Assembly: GCA_963422465.1 (NCBI GenBank)
Contig: OY730170.1
Span: 682,001-746,000, forward strand
Direction: 5' to 3'
DNA: 64,000 nt
DNA from: Lichina pygmaea
Lineage: Eukaryota > Ascomycota > Lichinomycetes > Lichinales > Lichinaceae
How positions within the stretch are numbered: position 1 is the first letter of the stretch; the number at the start of each line of letters is the position of its first letter. This document shows, piece by piece, positions 37,231 to 46,980 of the stretch. The notes below the pieces were generated by a model. It was given only the letters and a program-made list of their open reading frames with translations. It ran no database searches and was not told the DNA's origin. A program made the translations under genes and the position numbers.

Positions 37231-38476
37231 CTATTTCGGATAGTAGGGTTGATGATACCCCCCTTGTGGCGTTCCGGCCGAGGGCTTGATCTCGCCCATG
37301 GGATAGCTCGTCGGCAGCTCGTACATCGGCCCCGACGGCGTCATTGGGTGGGCGACCGTCGGGTTGGATGCGAGTTCCGGATAGATCGGAGGTTGGCCTG
37401 GGTACGGGGTCTGAGGGTCTGACGCCTGCATCGCTGGTCCGACGAGCTGGTGGTGCTGCTGTAGCCGCTGTTCCTGTAGACGTCTCTGCTTGGCCTTGCG
37501 GCGTCGGAAGAGGACAAAGGCGCCGATGAGCAGAGCCAAGACGGCGAGGGTGATGCCGACCGTCATGCCGACGATACGTGGCGTGTTCGACTGGTCGGAG
37601 TCGCCATCCGAGGAGTTGGATCCGCCCGACTCCGAAGCAGCATTCGCGATCCCTTGATCGCGGCCGGTAGCGGATGAAGACGACCGACCTGAAGAAGCCG
37701 TTGTCGGTTGGATGCCGCCAGTGGAGGAGAGAGATGAGGAGGACGAGGACGAGGACGAGGATGAAGACGAGGACGACGAGGACGATGAAGACCGACCTGT
37801 GCTTGTCGCCTCGGCTCCCGAGTCTTCCGACGAGGGGGGATCGGCATTGTCTGCGCCGTTAGATGGAAGACCGGCGCCATCGCCAAAGGTGGCCTGCGAG
37901 ACGTCCTTGTCGATCGCCTTGATCCTGACGGCCTGAGCGGTCACCTTCGCCGGGTCTGTGATCGTGACTGAATCCGAGTCGGTGAAGTAGTTGCTCAGGA
38001 CGGTCGAGGATGGCAGATCGCTGTAGCACGAGTACGTCGCCCACGACGTCCTCAAAACGCCCACGGTCTCAGTCGGGTACGTGTCTCCGCCGACGGTCAG
38101 CGTGGTCGTCAGACTGCTGGTGTAGGTCGAGACCGTCGAGGGTCCAGCCGCGTAACCGCTGGGGCAGGAAACACTGCGTCAGAGCGGGAACCTCGTCGTA
38201 TGATGGGACGCTGGCCGCGACTTACATAGGACAACACATGCGCGTCCCCCGTGGTCCTTCTCGATCGGTCGCTTCAACCCAGGCGTCGTCGTAGTGGTAA
38301 TTGCTCGGGCAGACGCCCTGAACCGAGTACGCCTTACTGACGCTAAATGTTTGCCATGGCCCACATTCTGAGGTACCCGGCAGGAAGACGTCGGTGTCGG
38401 CGCTGCCAGCGCTGATGACGGGAAAAAAGCAGGACGCAGGGATAGGAGGAAGAATGACAAGCTCTTCGTCGCTCAT
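37231..38476 (-). CDS. Single-pass membrane protein with Ser-rich ectodomain
   Basis: Two exons, 38476-38226 and 38173-37231, join in phase 2 (397 aa). The N-terminal part has spaced cysteines (ECGPW, GVCPSNY, MCCP, VSCPSGY), a pattern seen in fungal cell-surface proteins of unknown function. Next comes a Ser/Thr-rich stalk with about 20 consecutive serines (residues about 212-231), likely O-mannosylated. The transmembrane segment follows (about 284-306, IVGMTVGITLAVLALLIGAF), then a basic stop-transfer RRRKAKQRR. The cytosolic tail is Pro/Tyr-rich. The layout resembles Mid2/Wsc-type wall sensors, but no WSC domain is present. No classical signal peptide is visible at the chosen ATG, so the first exon may be incomplete. 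Confidence 0.75.
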
Positions 38477-39496
38477 GACTGCTGAATAGAAGCTGGTTCG
38501 CGAGACAGCGGCGATGGCGAGGTGATGTTCTTCTCACGATGGATCAACGGCGGAAAGGAGCGTATATGGGTGGATTCTGGCCGTTGCCACGAGATCCAGG
38601 GAAAGAGAGATGTGGAGAGAGAGAAAGCAATGGGGGACGAGGACGATCCCGGTCCCAAATCTCGGCCCCTGGGGTTTCTTTTTTTCGTGCCTGTCGAGCG
38701 TGCGTTGTATGTAATCGTCCGTATGTACGAAGGTAGCAGTCCATCTCACAGCTGAAGATGGGAAATTGAAGCGATGCGCGTCCACAGCTGAGGCGCCTAA
38801 GCCGAATTCGACAATGGGCGGCGGTTTCGGGGCCATGCCGCGTCTTAGGACAGAACCTTCCCCCGACGCCACGGGAGTCGTCCTTCAGTAACTGTATGGG
38901 ATCTCCTGGCGACGAATGATCGCACCACAGTCGCGAGCTGTGGTTTGTTTTTCGACGTGATTGCCGTGCATCGTGGACCCTGCAGGGACCCGGAACCCGC
39001 CACGTCCGCTTCGACTCGTGTTTCTTGTTCTGGGTTTGTCAGCCTTACAAGCTGCTTTCAATCCAGCTTCATTGGCTTCAAGCAGCGCGATCGCGGACCT
39101 GCGTACGTGCGGAAGTACCTATCAAGCAACTGATCAATGTCATGATGCCGGTAGTGACAGACTCGCAACCGTTACCCACAGATTCTACGGACTTTGTTCG
39201 AGTCGCATATAACCGTAAGGGGATGATGTGGTGGCGTCTTGGCGCTTACGATACGCAGGCACGGCAGGTACGGTCTGATCCCGTGGATACGTACTGAAAC
39301 TCATTTCGGAGAAGCAATTGACCGGCAGGATATCCCCTGGCCCCCTCCGTCCCTCTGCCCCTCCCCTACAAGCCACATACAGTGGAGAAAATTCTTAGCG
39401 CAACACGAGCAAAGATCTGTTGCGGGAGCCTCATGTCCAAAATATCTGAAGCTGGATACTCGGATATAGCAGGTCAGAGAGGCTCAGTAATTATGG
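38477..39496. other. Intergenic, nothing recognised
   Basis: The region upstream of the membrane-protein gene and left of the transposon stack shows no gene, tRNA or repeat that I can support. Confidence 0.45.
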
Positions 39497-39890
39497 AGTA
39501 CCGTAACCGATCACGTGGCGCTCAGTATCACCCAACGCTCAGTATTCCGAGATTCTGCACCTCGACTGCCTTCTTTATTTTATCGCCATGGAGAAGTCTT
39601 ATGAAGACCGAATGAGTGAGGCACTTGCTGAGCTTGAGTTGGCAGATCGACTCAACTACTTAGCCACTGCATCAAGGCACAATGTCGGTCGCCACGCCCT
39701 TTCTCGTCGCCATCAGGGCAAAAGCACCTCCCGAGAAGAAGTCACCTCAACAGTTATTAAAGCTCTTTCCGATGCCCAAGAATCAGTACTGGTAGAGCGT
39801 ATCAGTGCTCTAAGCCTTAGGGGATAGCCAATGACCCCTCAGATCATCCGAGATCTAGCGGACTTTTACTACATTCCCTAGTCACTCCCA
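39497..39890 (+). mobile_element. Left inverted arm of a DNA-transposon-like element
   Basis: This stretch reappears in inverted orientation at 60170-60563, starting from the common end AGTACCGTAACCGATCACG. It encodes a short protein at 39588-39827 (79 aa): ADRLNYLATASRHNVGRHALSRRHQGK and later VERISALSLRG, with PQIIRDLA visible after the stop. This is the helix-turn-helix N-terminus of pogo/Fot1-type DDE transposases. Only the N-terminal part is present. The two arms flank the whole retroelement stack, so they were the original ends of one element before the insertions. Confidence 0.65.
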
Positions 39891-40672
39891 GTCTTCAGTT
39901 TTTATTCCTCTAAAGGTTTTCTGAAGAAACTCACTCTTAGCTAGAAGATCTGCATGGCTGAAAAGCTAATATCAGTGTAAGAATCAAATTAAAAAATATT
40001 CAAGAAAAGAAAGATTAACATGACTGGAATAACTATCAACTATAAGAAGATAACAACAGCTTTGTCCTACCTGAGCTTCAGTACACCTGTTGAAGACTTT
40101 CTGTAACTATTGAAGACCCAGATTATTATTTGTCCACCTTTTCTCAGAGACAGCAAAGTATGCCTCAGTGTTATTCTGATCTTGTACCCAGGTGTCAAGA
40201 AGGTTATATAATTAACCTTGATAGATAAGAGTTGGAGAGATGTATAATCCAGTTACTGTCGCGCGGTGCCGTACGGAGTAGGCTAAAGCGGAACTGAGCC
40301 AAAAGACTACTATGTCTGGGCTTAGTGCCCGACATCTCCGTACTAGCGATAGATAAGTGCGGCTGCACCCGCCTGCTTAGTCAGGTGACGAGGCTGACTA
40401 AGCGCCCGGTCGGGCGACTAGCTCCTGACAGTTACTCAAACACAAGTAACTAGAGTCACAAACTCCCAACTTCTATCTTGGTTAATGCCTAGAATCTTGC
40501 TAGTTTTCCATGCCTTCTTGTTGATAATATGTTGTGTGGCATGCCCCTGGCCAATAAGGAAACTTTTCTTGTTGATATTGTAGATGTTATCAGCTGTGAT
40601 ATAGTATTTCTCAATAGTGTCAGATAACTATGTAAGAATTAGCAAAGTTTTATGAATAATTTTAGAGATAGT
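39891..40672. other. Interior of the inverted-arm element, left part
   Basis: Noncoding AT-rich sequence continuing from the left arm up to the LINE target site. It contains a small insertion candidate at 40258-40428. No transposase catalytic region was recognised. Confidence 0.4.
40258..40428. mobile_element. Possible small nonautonomous element (MITE)
   Basis: A 171-base GC-rich block is flanked on both sides by CAGTTACT (40250-40257 and 40429-40436), an 8-bp duplication as made by hAT-type transposons. Its right part (CTGACTAAGCGC to CTGACAG) recurs in the same orientation near 60122-60163, in the other half of the host element. Clear inverted ends were not found. Confidence 0.4.
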
Positions 40673-40686
40673 GATACCAGCTGGTA
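40673..40686. repeat. LINE target-site duplication, left copy
   Basis: GATACCAGCTGGTA here is repeated exactly at 59772-59785, directly after the LINE 3' end. The core is itself palindromic, so chance identity is slightly more likely than for an ordinary 14-mer. Confidence 0.65.
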
Positions 40687-41573
40687 TCTACAGGCGTGTG
40701 CCCGGATGGAGGCCTCCGGGGTACAGACCGAGATCCAGGAGGCCTGTGCCAGAATTCAGCGTCAGCTTGCCCCGAGGTGAGGCCGCCGGCGCCACCCTGG
40801 CACCACCCCGGGCCAGAACCGCCAACAGTGGGCCAAAACAATCCTGTGGCCACGAAGAACCATGGAGGACTCGACGGCAAGGCTCGGCATCCCCCCGTGG
40901 TCTGATGGACCACCCCCGCCCCCCGCCGTCACCACGCCGAACACCCCCCTTCCGCGGTCAGTTTGGCAGGCATACCAGCTGGCAGAACAATGGTGCTGGG
41001 AGAGCTGGCACCAACTGCATGGAGGCCCCCCGCCAACAACACCGATGCTGGACCCGGACCCCGGAGGCGGAGACAACTGGAAGCCCAGCAAGATGCCGTA
41101 CTGGTCGGCCCTCCGGCTACAAGCTGGCCTCTCGAAGGCGCAGAGCAGTATTCTGAGGCAGGTCCGCACAGGCAAGATTGGACTGGCGGCATTCCTCTGT
41201 AAACAACGGGTACCTGGCTTCCCCACACCGGCGTGCAGCTGTGGAGCGCCGTGGGAGACAGCCAAACACGTGGTTCTAGACTGCCCACGCCTTCTCCGAG
41301 TGCGGCGAAGCCTGTATCTAGCAGCTGCCACCACTGACTACCAGGCTTTGACATCCCGACCACGGCCCGCCGCCGCCCTCACAGCGTGGATCCTCCGACA
41401 AGGCATTCTCCCCCAGTTCTCCTGGGCTCAGGAGCAGCTGGAAGCTGGCTGCTAGCCAGCCACCCCCCATGTTCTACAGCATCTCGACAGGATAGTGCTG
41501 GCCAGGCACTGCAGAAGGAGGTTTTTCACCCTAGCAGGTCTAGGGTTTTCCTTGCTTAATTTTCATAGCTGAC
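40687..41573 (+). mobile_element. LINE (Tad/I-like) 5'-truncated copy, main part
   Basis: The plus strand codes for the C-terminal end of a LINE protein: LRQVRTGKIGLAAFLCKQR, then PTPACSCGAPWETAKHVVLDC (a CxC...H...C zinc motif), and QFSWAQEQLEAGC before a stop near 41453. The upstream part is in other frames. The 3' untranslated tail is interrupted at 41573 by Gypsy A and resumes at 59716-59771. A sister fragment lies at 14880-15295 on the minus strand. Confidence 0.78.
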
Positions 41574-42197
41574 TGTTGCAGTCCGTACCGTGCCGTCCTA
41601 ACCGAGTATAGGATTAAGGGCGAGATACGGAAGGCGGGTTGGTTCTCGCAGGAGAGGAGTGTCAAGGAGCGCGAAGGGGTTTGGTGGAACGTGGTGGTGG
41701 TGACACCTGATCAATGGCTTCGTACAAAAGGATTGTATTGAAGTAGATCTAGTTGTCTGGATCACAACATGAGTTGAAGACGATCGTTCCATAAGGGAAC
41801 TATCGCCGGACTATATAGTGCTCAGTTCGTGAGCACAGTGAGCTCTGCTCACTTTGCTCACTCAGTGAGATCGGTGAGCTCTGCTCACTTTGCTCACGGT
41901 TCATGCACGCTGTGGCGAGCTGGGTGAGCTCTGCTCACTTTGCTCACTTGTTCATGCACGCTGCAGCGAGCTGGGTGAGCTCTGCTCACTTTGCTCACTG
42001 TTCATGCACGCTGCGGCAAGCTGGGTGAGCTCTGCTCACTCTGCTCACGCATATGCATGCTGCGGCGAGCACCCCCTGGTTTGTCTCGCCGGTCACGTGA
42101 CTGGTTCCCGTGTCACGCTGTCTGGTACTTCCATCCAGTATCCTGTCTGCTGCTTTCTGTGACTATATAAAGACTGTGTTCCTCCTGGGTCGTAACA
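41574..42197 (-). repeat. Gypsy A 3' LTR (left, complete)
   Basis: 624-bp LTR bounded by TG...CA. It carries about three copies of a ~51-bp unit containing GAGCTCTGCTCACTTTGCTC, whose GTGAGC/GCTCAC words can pair as hairpins. A minus-strand TATATAG lies near 41810, and a plus-strand TATATAA at 42164-42170 points into the antisense gene. A CACGTG palindrome sits near 42095. Confidence 0.92.
42164..42170 (+). promoter_or_regulatory. TATA box for the antisense gene of Gypsy A
   Basis: TATATAA within the LTR lies 77 bases upstream of the ATG of the antisense open frame. A TATAAAT sits at the equivalent place, 80 bases upstream, in Gypsy B (46482-46488). The shared spacing supports a real promoter. 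Confidence 0.55.
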
Positions 42198-42240
42198 CTA
42201 TCCTCCTCTCCATCTTTCATCGTCTTGATGAAATCTGGTC

Positions 42241-42645
42241 ATGCCTCCAAAGTCATGTGCGACTGTTAGCCGAACTCAGCTTGCTGCTCAAATCCGTGAT
42301 CGGGGTTTTGTTTCACGTACGCCCTGCGACTTTTGTGTTCTCCGTGGTCGTCCGTGCTTCCAGATGCCGGGAGAAGACAATAAGTTGAAATGTGCTGCGT
42401 GCACTCGGCGCGGAAGGTCTTGTGTCTCTGTGTCCTGGGAATCTCTGAACATATCCCGGGACAACCTCCGTGAGGATGTGGCCGCTGACGAGGCAACACG
42501 CGATGCACTCTTTGAACAACTTGCCACAGTGCAGGCTCGTCTGTCTCAGAAGCGAAAGGTGTTGGAGGGCGCCGAGGTCTGTGCGAGGCAGAAGCTTCAG
42601 TGCTTGGTGAAAGAGATGGAGTCGGATGGCGAGGATTTGACTTGA
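42241..42645 (+). CDS. Antisense Zn2Cys6-like small protein carried by Gypsy A
   Basis: This 134-codon frame runs opposite to gag-pol, between the end of pol and the 3' LTR. Cysteines at residues 29, 32, 39, 51, 54 and 61 give C-x2-C-x6-C-x11-C-x2-C-x6-C, exactly the spacing of a Gal4-type binuclear zinc cluster (CDFCVLRGRPC ... CAACTRRGRSC). Residues 75-130 are heptad-like and rich in Leu, Ala, Glu and Lys (LFEQLATVQARLSQKRKVL), as in the dimerising coiled coil of such factors. A related, no longer whole copy lies at the same place in Gypsy B. DNA binding and any role for the element are inference. Similar small cysteine proteins are, to my knowledge, common among fungal hypotheticals. Confidence 0.7.
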   Translation: MPPKSCATVSRTQLAAQIRDRGFVSRTPCDFCVLRGRPCFQMPGEDNKLKCAACTRRGRSCVSVSWESLNISRDNLREDVAADEATRDALFEQLATVQARLSQKRKVLEGAEVCARQKLQCLVKEMESDGEDLT

Positions 42646-45600
42646 TCAGTCATTGACGCGTCCCTCCTGCAGGCCGAGCTGTTCAGTCCTGCTCCTGCCG
42701 AAACTATCGCAGAAGAAGCTGGCAGTTCGCAAGGTTCTTGAGTGGTTCCCAGGTATTTTCCGAGTCTGGGTATCCTTTCCACTTGACAAGGTATTGCTGA
42801 CCTTTCCTAGCCAGGATCTGTTCAACTTCGAACTCTTGTTCTTCTTCAGGTTGATAATGGAATGTTTCCTGCAAGGGTGTGCTCTGGTCGGCTGGTTCAA
42901 TCATTGATATGTGAAAGTTTGGATGGACTCTGGCATCCCTTGGTAGTCGTATCTTGACGTTGACTGGTCCTGTTTTTTCTTCGACTGAAAATGGTCTGAC
43001 CTTGATGTTGTCAAGTTTCTTTGTCTTTGGTTTTTTCGTTTTCCAATTTCTTGTGAGGAGGTAGACTTTATCCCCCTTCTTTAGCTGAGGTGCCATTTTC
43101 GATTTCTTGTCCATTTGACGTTGCATTCTTTCTGAGGTCTCTTGAAGGTAGTGCCTCATCATCGTGTGTGTTTGTCGTAGGAGCTTGTCATGTTGGAGTG
43201 CTTTCTCCGTGTTTGGTGAAGCTCTGCTTGGCATCCCGATGTTCGCATGTTGTCCAAAATTGGCAAAAAATAGCGATTCCTTTGTTAAGTCTGATCTGTG
43301 CTGGTTGATTGCTAGCTGTGCCACCGGTAATAACTGTACCCAATTGCTGTGGGTCTGGTTGATGTAATGCCGTAAGTAAGTCTCCAGGACTTGGTTTACT
43401 CGCTCTGTCTGGCCGTCAGTTCGTGGGTGATAGGCCGTAGACATTTTGGGTTTTATTCCCATGGCTGCACTGATTGTCTTCCAGTAGTTGGATGTGAAGA
43501 GTTTGTCTCTGTCAGTAATGATCGTGATCAGAACTCCGTGGTCCCTGACCAATCTGTCCAGTAGGAGGTGTCCCAACTGTTCTGCTGTGTGGGTCTCCTT
43601 GAATAGTACTGCTATTAGGTATTTTGTGAATCTGTCCACTATCACCATAATCAAGTCGTAGGTGATTCCTGTGACTGGGTCTTTGGACTTGGGTAGCTTG
43701 GTGATGAAGTCCATTGACACATCTTCCCACAGGCCTCTCAGTATCGTGTTCGGGTGTCCTTCTCTATATGGCTTGTGTCTTCCGTGTTTGTTTTTCTGGC
43801 ACAGTAGACATTTGCTGATGTAGCTTGTGACATGTTGTCAGAGGTTGATGACATTGTTCCCTGCCTGTTGGATAAGGTCTGTGGTTTTGGAGATTCCTGG
43901 GTGACCATGTGCTGGGTTGTCGTGGTAGTTCCTTATTAATTCTTCAGTGTCTTCTGCTGTGAGCTTGTTGATCTGTGGTCAAGGTACCAGGTTTCCTCGC
44001 TGGTCCTGCTGTAAGATTGTTTCTTGGCGTTCATCATCTTCCATGTGGTTTTTTCATCAGCTTAGTGTGTCTGCTCTCCCATTGTCCTGTCCGGGGGTGT
44101 ACAAGATCTTGAACTTGTGTTACCCTAGGAGTTCAGCCTATCTGACTTGTCGTCTGTTCAGCTTCTTGGTTGTTGTGAACGTTGTCAGATTCTTGTGGTC
44201 TGTGAGAATGGTGAGTTCAGAACTGCTTTCCGCGTACACTCTCCAGTGTTCAAGTGCGTTGACAACTGCCAGTAGCTCTTTGTTGTGGATATCATAGTTC
44301 TGTTCTACTTGTGTCATTTTTCGTGAGTAGTAGGCAACTGGGTGCCACTTGCTGTTTGCCTGTTGGCATAAACATGCTCCCACTGCCTGATCTGAAGCGT
44401 CTGTCTTGATTTGTGTTGGTTGGCCTGTCTTGAAGTTGAGGAGAACTGGTTCCTTGGCGCAAGCATCCTTGAGCTGCTGGAATACTTTTTGTTATCTCTC
44501 CGTCCACCAGTACTCCACGTCCTTCTTTGTGAGTTCTGTCAGTGGTGTTACTGTCTGTGAGTAGTTCTTGATGAACTGTCAGTTGAAGTTGGCAAATCCT
44601 AGGAAGGCTTGTACTTCCTTAACTGATGTCAGTGTTGGCTATTGCTGAATCACTTTGATTTTCTCAGGGTTGATCTTGATCCCTTTGATTCCTATGATAT
44701 ATCCAAAGAATTCAACTTCCAGTTTGTTGAACTTGCATTTCTTCAGGTTGAGCTTGAGCCCTGCCTTTTGTAGGTATCGTAGAACATCCTTCACATGTTT
44801 GGTATATTCCTGTTGTGTGTTCAAGTAGACAAGAATGTCATCCAAGTAGGCAATAGCTGTTTGGTCCAGGTGTGCTCTGATGATGTTGTTGATCAATGCT
44901 TGACATGTTGCTGGTGTGTTTGTGAGTCCGAATAGCATAACCAGATACTTGTAGTGTCTGTATCAGGTTCTGAAGGCTGTCTTCCATTCTTCTTCTTCTT
45001 TCATGCGTATCAGGTTGTATGCTCCTTTCAAGTCCAGCTTGGTGAAGATTGTAGCTTGGCTGATCCTGTCTCGCAATTTGTTTGCATTTGGCAACAGATA
45101 TCAGTTCTTGATGGTAATGTTGTTGAGTTTCCTGTAATCCACACAAAGTCAAAGACTTCTGTCTTTCTTTGGTGCAAATAGTATCAGGTATCCTGCTGGC
45201 GATTGAGATTCTTGAATGAAACTCTTTTTCAGGTTTTCCTCCAGGTACTCACAAAGTACTTGGAGCTCTTTCTCTGATAACTGGTAAATTGGTCCAAATC
45301 CTGGCTCTGTCCCTGATTGCAACTTGATCTCATAATCCCAAGGTTGGTGCTTAGGCAACACTGCTGTTGTTGTCTCTTCCTGAAAGAGGTTATCATACCC
45401 AGGTCAGTACTCTTCAGAGATCTCCAGAGAGTTAACAACTTCCTCTCTCTTTATCTCTGACTGTTTGGCCACCTGGTTCTGGGGTGTGCCTGTCAAGGCA
45501 GACCTCTTCTCTTGAGAGTTGTTCTTTCTGTCAGTGAGATTCCACTGAGGACTCCTTCCCTTATCTGTCCACGCCTTCTGCGGCTGGTAACAGGTCTGAG

Positions 45601-45860
45601 CTGTATTGTTAGTGTAGTTCCTAAACGTGAGTACTCCTGTCCTCCAGTTAACAACTGGGTTGTGCTTCTTTAGCCAAGACATCCCCAAATAGATATCCTG
45701 AGTGGCCAACTTGATGATATCAAGGTGGATCCTTTCAGCATGGTGTCTGGTAACTATTTCTATTGGCTGCGTCTCATGGCAGACTAGCTCTGTCTGTCCA
45801 TTTGCCATTGCGAGCTGATAGGGCTGCTGCTTGCGTCTCCTTCCAGTGCTGAGGGTGTCG

Positions 45861-45865
45861 TAAAG
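45861..45865. repeat. Target-site duplication of Gypsy B (left)
   Basis: TAAAG here and at 52512-52516 flanks Gypsy B. The Gypsy A sequence on either side joins cleanly across one copy, as the homologous uninterrupted stretch in Gypsy B (around 50180) shows. Confidence 0.93.
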
Positions 45866-46517
45866 TGTTGCAGTCTGTACTGTACTGTCCTATCCGAGTA
45901 TAGGATTAGGGTGAGAGGTGGAAGGCGGGTTGGTTCTCGCAGGAGAGGAGTGTCAAGGAGTGCGAAGGGGCTTGGTGGAACATAGTGGTGGTGACACCTG
46001 ATCAATGGCTTCGTACAAAAGGATTGTATTGAAGTAGATCTAGTTGTCTGGATCACAACATGAGTTGAAGACAATTGTTCCATAAGGGAACTATCACCGG
46101 ACTATATAGTGCTGGCCTGTCAAGACAATCAAGATTGTCTTGACAGTCTCGACATCAAGACAGGTGAGATTGTCTTGACAGTCCCACCATGTTATGCACT
46201 CTGTGTCAAGACAGGTGAGATTGTCTTGACAGTCCCACCATGTTATACATCCTGCGTTGAGACTGGTGAGATTGTCTCAATACTTCATGCATCCTGCGTC
46301 AAGACTAGTGAGGTTGTCTTGATACTTCATGCATCCTGCGTCAAGACTGGTGAGATTGTCTTGATACTTCATGCATCCTGTGTCAAGACTCCTGTGTGTG
46401 TCTCGACAGTCACGTGACTCCTTGTTGGTTGGTCACTTGACTTCCATGGTGTCCTCTTGCCTGGCCCGTGGCCTGATTGCCTATAAATGAGTGGCTCCCA
46501 TCCTCTGGGTTGTAACA
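45866..46517 (-). repeat. Gypsy B 3' LTR (left)
   Basis: 652-bp LTR, TG...CA. The first ~260 bases are close to the Gypsy A LTR. The rest has different tandem units of ~42 bp built around TCAAGACTGGTGAGATTGTC, with TCAAGAC/GTCTTGA inverted words. Confidence 0.92.
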
Positions 46518-46561
46518 CTACCCTCCTCTCCTTCATTCATCGTCCTGATGAATTCTTGAGT

Positions 46562-46980
46562 ATGTCTGCAAAATCACGTGCCTCTGCTTACTGAAACCAA
46601 CTGGCAGCCCAGATCTGTGATCATAACTTTGTGTCGCTTGCTCTGTGTGACTTCTGTGTTTTGAACCACAAGCCCTGCTTCCAAATGTCTGACAACAACG
46701 ATAAATTGAAGTGTGCTGAATGCACTTGTTGTGGGAAGTCCTGTGTGTCACTTTCTTGGGAGTTGCTGAACATGACTCAGGATAACTTTCGCGAGGATTT
46801 GGCTGTTGATGAGGCCAAGCGGGATGCTCTTGTTGAGCAGCTTGCCGAGCTGCAGGCTTGTGTGTCCCAAAAGTGAAAAGTTCTTGAAGGTGCTGAAGGC
46901 TGAGCAAAGAAGAAGCTCCAGTGCCTTGTTGCTGAAATAGAGGTGGATGGTGAAGACTTGTCAGCGACAGTCATTGACAC
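46562..46980 (+). pseudogene. Antisense Zn2Cys6-like gene relic of Gypsy B
   Basis: It occupies the same position and orientation as the antisense gene of Gypsy A. The six cysteines keep the same spacing (CDFCVLNHKPC ... CAECTCCGKSC), although many other residues differ. The copy is not whole. Retention of the cysteine pattern suggests it was under selection before this copy decayed. Confidence 0.6.

Noticed and set aside
37674-37936. Acidic plus-strand frames (Asp/Glu-rich)
   Set aside because: They are the reverse of the serine tract of the membrane-protein gene.
46100-46420. Regularly spaced repeats that could suggest a CRISPR array
   Set aside because: They are tandem LTR units of a fungal retrotransposon; no spacers are unique and the host is eukaryotic.
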